Shown piece after piece: positions 44,699 to 64,000 of a DNA stretch of 64,000 nt. Below the pieces are notes generated by a model, which was not told the DNA's origin, did not search any database, and was given only the letters and a program-made list of their open reading frames with translations. The stretch's first letter is position 1. Each line of letters opens with the position of its first letter. The position numbers were made by a program, and so were the translations under genes. This DNA comes from Auxenochlorella pyrenoidosa (lineage: Eukaryota; Chlorophyta; Trebouxiophyceae; Chlorellales; Chlorellaceae), in contig KQ481942.1 in assembly GCA_001430745.1 (NCBI GenBank), forward strand, positions 374,889 to 438,888. Direction: 5' to 3'.

Positions 44699-47600
44699 TC
44701 ACCAAGGGACCGGCTGACGCGCCAGCAGGAAGAAGACCGGCCACACCACACGCAGCGACGGCGCCGCATCATCCGTCACCGCCAGCAACTGCCTGCAGCA
44801 GCATTGAAAGCAGTTTTTCTTGTAATTATTTTAGAAAATTATAACAGTTCAGTTCTTCCCAACGATGGGAGCATGCATCGGCATGGCACGTTCCTCAAGC
44901 ACTCGGCATTCTAGCAAGGAACCGGCACTAGAATGCAGCCAAGCAGAACACAATCACCGGCTTTGCTGTTCTCTTCCCAAGCAGAGCATGAGGGCAAGAT
45001 CTGAGCAACGCCCGTCAAGTGCGCCATCGTTGCCTCGCTGTGCCGCCCAGTCCGCGGCATGGCAGGCTGTCCCGAGGAGAAAACGAGGGTGGAAGCCGCC
45101 GGGTGTTGCGCAGGGCGGCCCGCCCCTCACTTGAACTGTGCGCGCAGCTCTATGAGGGGGTCCTCCTTGTGTGGGAAGGTGGTGCGGTAGGCAGCATAGG
45201 GGCTCCAGGAGGAGATGAAGCCGATGTAGCGGTCCATGCTCATGATCTGCATCAAAAGGTGGGAGGGGCTTGAAGAAGATGTGAAGCCAATGCAGCCTTC
45301 CATGCTCATGATCTGCGGTGCAGGAGATGCAAGGCGGAGGGCATCACAGCACCACTGCAGATGCTGCAAACGCAGCGCGGCAGCCAGGGGAAGGGAGTCA
45401 CAGGTGGCGGCCGATGCTTATGATCTGGAGCAGGGCAAAGCCCAGTAAGGGCAGCCGTTCAATGTTGCTTCCCTGCCTGCATTCAGGGTTACCGCGGCTG
45501 CAAACACATCCCTTGCGGCATGGTCTGCACACACATGGGCTCCCAGCAACAGCCGCAAGACACAAAGCCTTTGACAACGCATCTCTGCATGCTTCGCCCT
45601 CCCTCCACATCACTGGCTGTCCCACAGCTCGCCGTATTCCCCTCACATGCTCCATCTCCATGTTGTCGCGCTCTATCACCCCAAACTGGCTGTGGGCGGG
45701 CTCCAAGCCCACATACCTGCAGAGCAGTGTGCCGCTCAGAGCTTGGCTGCAGGCCTCGAGCCAGCAGTGCACCAAAGCATGCACTGCGTCCGGGTTGGCA
45801 AGTTCCGATGCACAGTATGTGCCGGGCAAGCCTCTGCAAATGCCCACTGCCAGAACCGCAGATTTCTTCTTTCCCACAGGGTACAGAAAAGAAGATGCAA
45901 TGAGGAGCCCAACTAACTTCTTGTCGATGTACTGCCGCCGGTCGTCCCAGAAAGGGCCCATGGTGCCGTAGGTGAAGGCGCGCATCAGGCCGTTGGCCTG
46001 CGCCAGCAGGAAAGGCACCAGAAGGCTAAGTAGTGAACAGGGCCCAGTAAGTGCTGGGGGCCCAACACGCGAGTGAGGCATTCATGCGCAAGTATCAGTG
46101 AGGACACCGTGGCAGGGCCTTGATGGATGGAAGCATGTCGAGTGCCCAGCCAGACACCCAGGGCATCCTGGGAACAGTACTCCTGCTGTGCTGGCTACCT
46201 GTTCAAGGCCGGCAGCGCTTTGACAAAATACCTCTGCTGTGCTGCCTACCTGTTCCAGGCCGGCGGCAGTCTGGTGGTCTCCCATGGCGCGAAACTCACA
46301 CAGGTCATAGCACCTGGACAGTGGCAACACCAATGGTTAGGAAATCATAAAGATGCCTGGAGCGTGTTGTTCGATGCGTAGTTTGCACAGCAGCCACGGC
46401 AGGCCTGCGCCGCTGCAGGTCGGCAGGCTAACAGCGCCAGTGACGCATAGCATGTTGAGCAATTGCTATGTTCAGCTCTGATGTTGTGTCTGTGTCGCAA
46501 GTTCCGTTGCGGATAGACAGACTTTAACCCCAAACAAGATGCCACGACTGTGCGCACGGGAGAGCACACAGCTCTTGCACCAGAGAACCACCAGGAGGTC
46601 TGCCAGGCAGACTAGAAGAAAGTGAGGGAGAGGCAGAAGCTGTTCCTTCTGTTGAGCACTCACCAGATGGCCAGCACCCCTGTGGGCTTCAGTATCTGCC
46701 GCACCTGCTCGTAAAACTTGCGGTGGTCGATCCTGCAATGCGAGGATAGAGGCGCAGGCACTACTGAGACGCGAGCATCACCTGTGCATCCCCTCTGCAC
46801 ACGGCTCTGGGCCTCCTGCTGGGCAAAGCGGGCCGATTTGCACTTGCAAATCTGGCCCCAGGCCAGTGCAGCTCGGCTTTTACCAGTGGAGCGTCTCAGC
46901 GATGGCGACGAGGTCCACGGACTGCGGCGGCAGGATACTGCCCAGGTACTCTGCCGCTGTGTGGATGTACCGCACGTTGGGTCGCTGCAGGTTGAGCAGT
47001 GGTCATTTTTGGTACTTTGAAGCACGCAGCTTTGGCAGGGATAAAACCAACAGGATGCTGCAGGGCGCAGACACGGTTCCTGTCAGGTATTGTAGCACCA
47101 TGTTTGCGTTGAAGCATGTTTGCGCACCCACCTTGAAGGCGTGGTCTAGCTGTGCCTGACTGGAGTCAACTCCAATGACCTGCAAGCATGCACAACAAGA
47201 AATCCTTGTCAGGGACATTGCAGGGGTAGCATTTCCACAGGGCATCTGCTGCTGGCCCAGTTTTAATCACAAGAAGATCCCGACACCACAGGTGTCCATG
47301 ACTTACTGATATGAAAAGCAGGGAAGAGCCACAACAGGGATGCAGCAGCCCACCTGCGCATAGCGCTTGGCCAGCTCTACAGCGACGTTGCCGGGGCCGC
47401 AGCCCACGTCTATGGCCAGCCCCTGGCTGCTCTGCCCGGGCTGGCGGCCCAGCGGGACCGCCGCAAAGTCATAGATGCGCTGGTAGATCTGCAGGGTGCA
47501 TACATATTGTGCGCATCAACAGCAGCGGGCTCGACTGGCGTCGCGCACACCGCAGATGCGGCGCTGCACGCATGCAGGGTGGGCGAGCAATGGCTGCCTG

Positions 47601-47842
47601 CACCCGGCTGGAAAACGGCTGCAAACAGCACGGCAAAAGGTGGATCATACCCATGGGCTTGAACTCACGTGCGGGGGGTAGAGCGGCCTGTAGGCAGCGT
47701 AGTGCGCTGCCTGGCTGCTGAAGAGCGCGCCGCGGAAGCCGGGGGCGCCATCCTCGCCCACCTCCACCCAGTCCTCCTCTTGCTCATCCAGCAGCTCATC
47801 ATCTAGAAGGTCTTCCTCGTGGTCCCATGGAGGCGGTGGCAT
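44699..47842 (-). CDS. SAM-dependent methyltransferase (class I, type 11-like)
   Basis: Ten exons join in frame: 47842-47669, 47488-47354, 47179-47132, 46984-46884, 46732-46664, 46313-46250, 45997-45918, 45716-45647, 45246-45131, 44792-44699, giving 316 residues. After an acidic start come FSSQAAHYAAYRPLYPP, a common opening of this family, and motif I, AIDVGCGPGNVAVELAKRY. VIGVDSSQAQL (acidic residue for the ribose), VDLVAIAETLHW and RQILKPTGVLAIW follow. The C-terminal half has YVGLEPAHSQF, YIGFISSWSPYAAY and ends RVVWPVFFLLARQP. The pattern fits the Crg1/Tmt1-like group that methylates small carboxylates or lipids; the substrate is unknown. The TGA at 45127-45129 is not the end: it lies in a good donor (AA|GTGAGG), and the next exon continues in frame. 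Confidence 0.9.
45235..45428 (-). repeat. Three copies of a 3' splice site and exon 9 start
   Basis: Copies of cag followed by ATCATGAGCATGGA lead to exon starts at 45246, 45312 and, more diverged, 45423. The first two are 66 bases apart and in frame. The third is 111 bases further and runs into TGA after eight codons. Confidence 0.88.
46190..46270 (-). repeat. 51-bp duplication of a 5' splice site
   Basis: The end of exon 6 (GCCGGCCTGGAACAG) and its donor GTAGGCAGCACAGCAG recur 51 bases downstream with few changes, giving donors after 46250 and 46199. Reading through to the second donor stays in frame and adds 17 residues ending in AAGLEQ. Confidence 0.9.
46498..46545 (-). repeat. Intronic sense-oriented repeat, copy E
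   Basis: On the minus strand this reads cttgtttggggttaaagt, ctgtctatccgcaac and ggaacttgcg, matching copies A-D. It lies in the methyltransferase intron 46663-46314 and in the transcribed sense of that gene. Confidence 0.85.
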
Positions 47843-48402
47843 GGTTGTACGATCCTGCAAAATAAGGTGGCACAAGGGATTTGATTCACGCGGGCCAGGG
47901 GAGAAGGGGAGTGGCGGCAGCGGCAGCGGCAGCAATGGCGAAGACTAGTTTCGGATGGCTTTCACGGCTTGTCAGATGCATACTGAGTAGGCTGTGATCG
48001 ATACCAGACCGAGCAGGGTCCGCCGCTGCGCCTCGCAAAACACAAATCGGAAATGTTGCAAGGTGCTCTCGCGCGCACACCTGCCTCCCCTCCGATTCTT
48101 TGCCTGACGCCGGCTGTAGTTATGAACGACGCCCAGGCGCCAATTCGCTCACTCTCGCGTTTGGGGTTTGCAGGAAGTGAGCCGGGGAACTGAGGAACAA
48201 CTGGATACAGTGCAAAGGTGCCCTGTGTGATGAAACAAGCGCTAGATTCTTCAGATTATGTGGCTACAGGGAGGCCAGCAGCGGTTTTGCAACAAGGCGC
48301 GCGTGCCGCCCACGGCTTGCACATCTCTGCGGCCGTAGAAAAACTGGATGACGTATATCGACATCTCATACATACAACTTCATACAACGAGGCCTCAGCA
48401 CC
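47843..48402. other. Spacer between co-directional minus genes
   Basis: This is the 5' region of the methyltransferase gene and 3' region of the beta-galactosidase gene. No exon is supported. Confidence 0.45.
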
Positions 48403-57744
<9,342 letters not shown>

Positions 57745-58736
57745 GTTGGCAGGCCACACCGCTAGGAGGGCCGCAAACCTTGCGATCAGTATTTTCGAGC
57801 AATCATTGAATGTCACAAGTGTCGTCGGATGAGCAGATGCGTCCAGCATGCGGCGGCCGCCGCCTGCACCGCTCAGCGGCACGCTCAGCGGCACGACGCT
57901 GGAGTGAACCAAGGGGAGTGGCAGGAAGGGGGCGCATTTCATGCAAGCACATCTATAAAAACTTGACTCAAACATGTCCCGATTTCAGAAAGGGGACCCA
58001 GGGAGGTCGGCGGTGGTACTTGTCAGCACTGACAGCACCGAGCGTTTGACGAGGATGCGTCCAACTCGGCCAGAGGTCCACGCCTTGCCCTTCCTGCCCT
58101 TTGTACAGACATGGCCAGAACATCAGACAAACTCACAATCATGCTCAAAGGGGTGCCCTGCATTATCGTCCACACGTGCAACCATCTTCACCAATCAATC
58201 TCCAGCTCATCTGCCCGACTGGCATGCATGGTGGCGCCGCGCTGATCAGCATGAGCGCTCATAGCAATCCATTGCCAGTGAAGGTAAGGGCCGAGCGCTG
58301 GCAAACATGCTTGCTGCTCACTATGCCCTGCATTGTCCTTGTCACGGGACATGGAAGCCGCAGACTTTTGCTACCCGGCTGCCCTCTCCTGCTCAACATT
58401 TGCTCATCGCTCATGCCGATGTTTCCGTGAAAAAAAAAAATCAAACTGGCATTTCCTTACAGCTCTCCAATCCTTCAATCTTGTGTTGCTTTGTTTTGCA
58501 AGCCAGAGGTTGTGGGTGTGGCTTCCGACACAGATCAGCGTAGCGGCGCGCAGCAGCGGCATCCAGTTGCAAACAGGTGCAACCATTTGGGTCAGATCTT
58601 GGGAACGGTGTCTTCAATCGCTTGCCATTCGTCTGCACACCCACCCTAGGCTGACTGCGCTGCTCCCACCCTGGGCGCGTTTCATTGTTTTTAACAAGCG
58701 CTCCTTTCGGCTCCTGCTGGCTGCGCCCGCTGCCCA
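57745..58736. other. Intergenic region between divergent genes
   Basis: About 1 kb lies between the start codons of LacZ (-) and the VASt gene (+). It is lower in GC and contains a run of A residues near 58430. No exon is supported; both promoters should lie here. Confidence 0.45.
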
Positions 58737-60765
58737 ATGATCTTGCAGCAGCTCAGGGTCATCCTCCCAGCAGGAGCAGCGCTCTTCTGGGCCCTGGCCA
58801 AGCTGCGGCCTCCGCGGGCTGAGCCCGAGCCCGAGGCCGCATCTCGAGTGAGCGTTCGTTCTCGGCTCGCAAGCCAGTGCAGGCTCGCCATGGGCTTGAC
58901 GCCCGCCCCCGAGTTGGGTGCTGCCGCTCCACCCGCCGGCGCCGGGCTGCAAGCAACAACGGTGCCACCCGCAGCCCAGCACTCACAGCTGTACCCCTTT
59001 GTCACCCCCTGTTGAGAATGAGCAGGAGGAGGGCGAGGAGGTGGACCTGGAGCTGCCTGCCTGCAGCAAGGCTGCGGGCTTTGCCGCTCCCCCACCGCTC
59101 AAGGCGACGCTGCTCGACGTCACGATGCCGCTGTCCCTGGCGGCCGTCTGGCTTGCCCTCTTCCGAGGCTCCTCCTCGCTGCTGGCAGACTTCCACCAGC
59201 AGCTGGGAGACCTGGCCGTGACCATCTCGGCCTGGCGCCGGCAGCAGGGTGAGCCACCAGGGAGTGGAATGTCTGGGCTGGTTCGGCACTATTCAGCTGT
59301 CTACAGGGATGCCAATCCGCGCTTGTAGCTGCAGCCTTGCCCGGCTTTGCGCAGGCTTGGGCACAGCATCATGGGCTTGCTTTCCACAACTCATTCCTAC
59401 CGCAGACGGATCGCCGCCCCGGCGGCTGCTCAAGTACACAACGCCTCTGAGCAACCGGCTGGGCCCGCGGCAGGCGTTCAACACGGGTGGGTGGGGCCGC
59501 GCTCCCAGCAGGTGCCGCATTTTATGCCGAAGCACCCCCGCACCCCCACACAGTGCCGCTGCTTCTCAACGCTGCCCAAGCCCAGGCCGTTGGCGCCCTG
59601 CCCAATGCTGCCACCCTGTTGCTGCTCTGCAAGTCGGCGCATGCCTCCCCCGGTCTTGCACTGCAGAGGTGCTGGAGGCGACGTCGCTCAGCCACGCCGG
59701 GTTCAGCCTGAGCGCGCGCTGCACCTCGGAGGGCGTGCCCTTTGCCTCCTGCTTTGCCAACCACGTGCAGTGGGTGGCCACGCCGCAGGGCACCCACTCG
59801 TGCCGCTTGGTCATTACGGGTGAGGCATGCAGGGCATGCAGGCGTGCGCAGCAGATTTTGTTTGGTGTTATCACATGGAGTGGAAGCGTGGCTCGAGCTC
59901 TGGAGTGTGCAGAGAGACTGTCCGCATTGCAGCTCTCAGCCCCTCACTCTCTGCTGCCACGCTTTCTGTGCAGGCGAGTGCCGCTTCCACTCCCCGGTGT
60001 GGGGCCCGCTCAAGGGCCAAATTGAGCGGGAGAGCCAGAAGGCAAGTGGCCCGCCTGCCTCTCTGCCCTGCCTGCCGTGGCTCCGTCTTGATGCGCATGC
60101 CCACCCGCCTGCCCGCTGCTGTCAGTTCTGCCCATGCCTGCCAACCTGCACATTGCTGTGTCTGCCAACTTGCCGCCAGGCTGCCTCGTCACTTTCTGAG
60201 CTGCCTTCGCTGCGGGACCCGACTGCAGGGCATGGCCAAGGCGTATCGCACGCTGCTGCGCATGCTCGAGCGGCAGTACGGCGGCATGGAGAACACGCAG
60301 CAGCCCGCGTCAAGTGGCAAGGCCACCGGCAGCGGCAGCAGCAGGGCTGGCGCCAAGGCCGGAGCTGCTGCAGGCAAGGCGGGCGCGCTGGCGGTCGGCG
60401 CCGACGGCACCGCGGCAGGCCAGACGGGCGCAGCGGAGCAGGCGGCGGCTGGCGGCGAGGGCCTGAACATCTCGGCGCTGCTGCAGAGCCCGCAGACCAA
60501 TGCTGCGGCCTTCCTTGCGATGATTGTTGTGATGGTCATCGTGTGGCGGTGAGTCCATCCTCTGCGTGCTCCACATGTTTGCTGGTGCTGGGCCGTGCCC
60601 TGCTGCCCCTGCTCATCCCTGCTAGGGGTGCGGTCAGCCACCCACCCTGCCCACCAGTCGCCGACCCGCTTTTGCATGCTTCATCTTCCGTGCAGGTTGG
60701 CCATTACGCAGCAGGCAATGCTGCTGCAGGTCGCCCGCAACGTTGCCTCTGCTGTGCGCCAGTGA
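58737..60765 (+). CDS. VASt-domain membrane protein (StAR-related lipid transfer type)
   Basis: Seven exons join in frame: 58737-58847, 59017-59248, 59406-59486, 59667-59819, 59974-60041, 60229-60548, 60696-60765, giving 344 residues. A short hydrophobic N-terminal segment (VILPAGAALFWALAKL) precedes an acidic stretch. The VASt domain runs from about residue 55 to 200: LLDVTMPLSLAAVWLALF, RRLLKYTTPLSNRLGPRQ, GVPFASCFANHVQWVAT, CRLVITGECRFHSPVWG and GQIERES. A Gly/Ala-rich linker and a C-terminal helix (AAAFLAMIVVMVIVW) follow. Plant VAD1-like and yeast Lam/Ysp proteins use this domain to bind sterols at membrane contact sites; the GRAM domain usually placed before it is missing here. Intron 5 has a GC donor (AAG|GCAAGT). 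Confidence 0.87.
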
Positions 60766-61353
60766 GCTCACTCCAGCTGCTCCAGGACCTTGGGGCAGCT
60801 GCACCTGCTTGCTTGCGGTGCTTGCACACGTATTGCACACCATGTCGACTTTTCTGCGTGTCCTGAGCAGCTACACCCTGGCGCATTCCCACCAAACAGT
60901 TCCTAGTGGGCAGCGCTCCCATGTGCTTTGTTCCCATGCGGCCTGAAATTCAACCCACCCCCCTTGGCACCCGGGCTTTCCACGACTCGCCGCTGCCCGG
61001 GTTTGGTACTTCCTGACCAGCGCGCTCGCAGCCATTTGCGCAGCGCCTCAAGGCTGCTGACGTCTCCTTGCTGACCCCTCTCTATGGCACTGCCCACCTA
61101 GCGCCCTGTTTCCCTTGCCATTTTCCTCTGCACCTCCCATGGGCCCCCTTGTTTCCAACACAGTCTTTGGTGGGCTCACTGAATGCTTGTTTGTTACTGC
61201 GTCAATTTGGGACGTAAACATTTGGAACACTGTCACCCTGCCTGCCTGCCTGCCTACTAGTCGACCCCGCCCTGCCTTCTGTGCTCTAAAGCTCCATCCC
61301 TGCCTACAAACTGTACAAAATGTTTGCGCTGTGGCATGCCGTCCACTGTAAGC
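60766..61353. other. 3' region between convergent genes
   Basis: This separates the stops of the VASt gene (+) and LSm6 (-). A TGTAA at 61347-61351 could end the VASt transcript, only three bases from the LSm6 stop, so the two transcripts would overlap. A cctg run occurs near 61245. Confidence 0.45.
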
Positions 61354-62013
61354 CTAACTCCGCACTGTACTGATGTAGAGCACTGCATCAGAGAGCGAGG
61401 GAGACAGCAGCCGGCGAGCGAGCCATGTCACTGGCTAGGGCGCGGGCACAATCCCTCCGGTCCCGCCTGCATTCGATGCGGTCCAGACTGCCAACGCGAC
61501 TGAACCAAGGGGTGCTCTGCTCGTCACATGCGCAGAACCTATAGCTGGCATGCAAGCCAACTCGCGATTGCCGCCCGCATGAGGTCGACACACCACGGCA
61601 TGCTCCAGCAGCCTCACCGTTGTTGCCGCGGATGAAGCAGTCCCCATACTTGTTCTTCAGCTGCCCATTGACGTACTCTTCCGTCTGCTCCATGGCGATG
61701 TTCATGTACCCATCCAGGCAGGCCAGGATGCCTGCGGCATGGCGAGGGAGAGGGGGCCAGCGTTGCTGCCGCCGCCGGAGCAGTGGCGGGAGCTTGCCTG
61801 GAAGCACCTGCACGAGATCCCGACACCTTTTCAATGCAAGTCCGTCTGTCCAAGTCACGAAAGCCCCTGCCGAGCTGCGACAACAGCTGCCGAGGCCGCA
61901 CCTCGGTAGTCCACGCCCGAGTTGAGCTTCACGATGACGGGCTTGCCCTTGATGCTCTTTAGAAAATCTGATGGCGTCTTGGAGCCCGCTGGGGCACCTT
62001 GTCCGTCTGCCAT
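61354..62013 (-). CDS. LSM6: U6 snRNA-associated Sm-like protein LSm6
   Basis: Three exons, 62013-61902, 61731-61618 and 61382-61354, give 84 residues, the normal size. The Sm1 motif spans the first intron (IKGKPVIVKLNSGVDYRG, then ILACLDGYMNIAMEQTEEY) and is followed by VNGQLKNKYGDCFIRGNNV and LYISTVRS, the Sm2 motif and end typical of LSm6. The last exon is only nine codons plus stop. LSm6 is part of the LSm1-7 ring (cytoplasmic mRNA decay) and LSm2-8 ring (U6 snRNA, nucleus). The fit to the family is close along the whole length. Confidence 0.97.
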
Positions 62014-62476
62014 CGCTGATCACGCTGTGGGTGGGCGAGGGGAGCTTGAGAAGACCGTGCAAGGAGCCGGGACGTCTGTGTCGGCAATGAAATGCGAAAC
62101 GGAGGTCTGGGCAGGGCCCCTGCCTCGCTGGCAACCATTCCAACTTGGCAGCCACTTCCACTTGCTCCACTGGCTTTCCAAGTTAGCTAAAACTTCTTCC
62201 GAATCTGCTTGAAACCTCAATTCATCGAGCCAACATCCCTGGACGCCCTCTGAGCCTCTCCCATAGCCCTTGCTCTCTCCGCGCACCAGGCAAGCCTGAG
62301 GGCGCACTTATACATTGGGCAAGCAGTTTGGGGCTCGAGGAAGCTGCAATTGCCGTCACGTCCCACCGCTGGTGGCCTACCCGCTGCTGGCGGTGCCGCC
62401 TGCCTGCGGCGCCGCAACCCTTCCCTCACTCCTTGCTCGGCCCGCCCTCCATGCAGGTCATCAGCGAGCTTGCGGA

Positions 62477-63062
62477 ATGGGTGTGGCAGGCGTTGCTTTT
62501 GACGGCAGCCCTTGGGTGACGGCGGCCAGCAGCGCAGCGCTTGGTGAGATCCTGGCTGGCGGGGCGTCCCGGGCATGCAAGGCTGGTTGGCTACCTGCCC
62601 TCACTGCGGCATGCAGCCCACGCTCCGAAGCGATGTTCAACATCGCTTCCAGCCGTGCTTCGCTGCCACAGTGGGCAAAAATCAAGTCCGTTTGATTTCT
62701 GCTCGTGCAGTCGTCGCTTCCGGCGGCTTTGTGGCGGCTGGCGCATTCCTCATGGCACGGCGCATGGCCCAAGGGGTGAGAGCATTTGCCATTGCAGCTG
62801 TAAACACGCATGCCCTGAAAGTGGCGCTGCGACCCTCGAATCCTGCTGGCATTATATTTAGTTGTTATGGCTGCCCAGCTACCCTCCTGCACCAGCCCAG
62901 CACACCGGTATCCCATGCCCTCGTGCTCCCGCGCAGGGCTTTGATGCGCCGGAGCCTGCTCAGACGGCGCGGCGGGTCCAACCGCTGCAGAAGAGCAGCG
63001 GAGAGCAGCAGGGCAGTGTGGTGCCTCCGCCGCGAGCAGACTCTGTCGACGAGGTGCAGTGA
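62477..63062 (+). CDS. Small single-pass membrane protein, unknown
   Basis: Three exons, 62477-62543, 62711-62775 and 62937-63062, give 85 residues in frame with good splice sites (CTTG|GTGAGA, gtgcag). The N-terminal 20 residues are mildly hydrophobic. One helix follows (ALVVASGGFVAAGAFLMARR) and then a hydrophilic tail rich in Gln, Pro and acidic residues (GFDAPEPAQTARR to SVDEVQ). Size and layout resemble small mitochondrial inner-membrane or ER proteins; I recognise no family. The start is the first ATG that joins in frame. Confidence 0.6.
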
Positions 63063-64000
63063 GACAGTTTTCAAGGCAGAGCGCAGGCAGGCACGCCGTT
63101 TGCAGCCTTCACTCCTTTGCATTTTCAGTGCGCAAAGGGCAGCCAAACCCTGCATCCCATCAAGTGTGGAGTTAGAATCAGAGTGCACAAATGTTGAGAG
63201 CGTTGAGCTTGTGCCAGCCAGCCGGCAAGCATGTGTGGGTTGCAAACTCGAGCTGCAGCTGAACACTGAATTGAAGTGGAAGTGCAGGGGTGATACCAGG
63301 AAGGGTGCAATTTGCTGCCCAAATGAGATTCAGTGGTGGCTTGTGAGGTGCCAGCACATCAGTGATGTGACTGGACAGTGCAGCTAACAAGCATGTCAAA
63401 GCAGAAGGTACAAAGCATGCAGACCATCACCGGCGTGAGAGGACGCTGTGAGCCGTTATGGGTGCCACAAGCAAGCACGGTGGGGATGTTTTGCCGCATC
63501 GCCCTTGCCGGCTGGAGGTTAGGACCGCTCTCAACAGCCTTCAAGCACGGCTGCTGCAGCTGCCACTGCGGCTGTGCCATGCGCTGATGCGAGCGCCTCC
63601 AGCTGTCCATCGGCGCCCTCGGTGCCGCCGCACCGGCTCATGCAGCAGGAGGCAGTGACACAGAGCCGCAGCAGCTTTTCGCACCCTGCACGCCACATGG
63701 CCATGGCATCCACGTCTACTGTTCCTTGGCAGCAGCTCACGTACTGGCACCTTGCAGGCGGCTGACATGCTCGTGCAGATTTAATCATGTTGAACCCTGC
63801 TTGCTGGTGGTGCATGAACGCTGGAGAAAGCGTCGTGAAAGCTTGGCGTGACCGACAGCAAAGCAATGCAATGATCATGAAAGCGAGCACAGCATGGCAG
63901 CTGTTGGAGAGGCAGGGCGAGCGAGGCTCTTCAATTCGATGAGTGCTTTTAGCTGCAATGCTGCTGGCAGGGCCGGCCGGGCTTGGCGACTGGTGCTCAC
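63063..64000. other. 3' region, no supported gene
   Basis: The window ends in a stretch without splice-bounded exons I can support. Around 63550-63765 both strands are open: the plus strand reads Ser/Pro/Ala-rich and the minus strand Ala/Cys-rich. It could hold an exon of a gene that continues past the edge, but neither strand is convincing. Confidence 0.4.

Noticed and set aside
45127..45129. TGA as the stop codon of the SAM methyltransferase
   Set aside because: It sits inside a good donor (AA|GTGAGG), and an exon at 44792-44699 continues in phase with a sequence typical of the family's C-terminus (RVVWPVFFLLAR).
61388..62170. 260-codon minus-strand open frame covering LSm6
   Set aside because: It overlaps LSm6 exons and introns without respecting splice sites; the spliced 84-residue LSm6 fits the family exactly.

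Overview
The window looks like nuclear DNA of a green alga, most likely Chlorella-like (Chlorophyta); this is inferred, not proven. The reasons are high GC, intron-dense genes with GT-AG introns and a minority of GC-AG introns, Ala/Gln-rich proteins with CAG/CTG tracts, plastid-type leaders, TGTAA poly(A) signals behind some genes, and plant-type families (CSN8, VASt, plastid EamA transporter, C5 DNA methyltransferase) beside a bacterial-type LacZ. Exon models were built by hand: each junction was accepted only if splice sites, reading frame and, where available, family similarity agreed.

Layout. 0-5 kb: a fasciclin (FAS1) membrane protein (-) and a four-helix membrane protein (+), divergently arranged. 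5-10 kb: an Ala-rich unknown (-) flanked by a direct repeat, then a mitochondrial carrier (+). 12-25 kb: a run of minus-strand genes, namely an EamA/DMT transporter, a small plastid-type membrane protein, a DHHC palmitoyltransferase, two small unknowns with organelle-like leaders, and COP9 signalosome subunit 8. 25-34 kb: a very long C5 DNA methyltransferase (+) with a low-complexity tail carrying two SUMO-interaction-like motifs. 34-42 kb: a Gly-rich membrane protein (-) and a 1,380-residue single-pass protein with a coiled coil and repeated beta-type modules (+). 42-48 kb: the PLP-homeostasis protein PLPBP/YggS (-) and a SAM-dependent methyltransferase (-). 48-58 kb: a 31-exon GH2 beta-galactosidase (-). 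58-64 kb: a VASt lipid-transfer protein (+), LSm6 (-) and an 85-residue membrane protein (+).

The genes are unrelated housekeeping functions; nothing suggests a pathway cluster, virus or transposon. The most interesting signal is in gene structure. Several exon/intron junctions have been tandemly copied as short units (51, 51, 66, 75 and 86 bp, most in frame and open), leaving competing splice sites. A short repeat family occurs five times, always inside introns and always in the sense orientation of its host gene. Six introns use GC donors that reading frame requires. Together these point to a genome where introns and splice sites are being actively created or remodelled.
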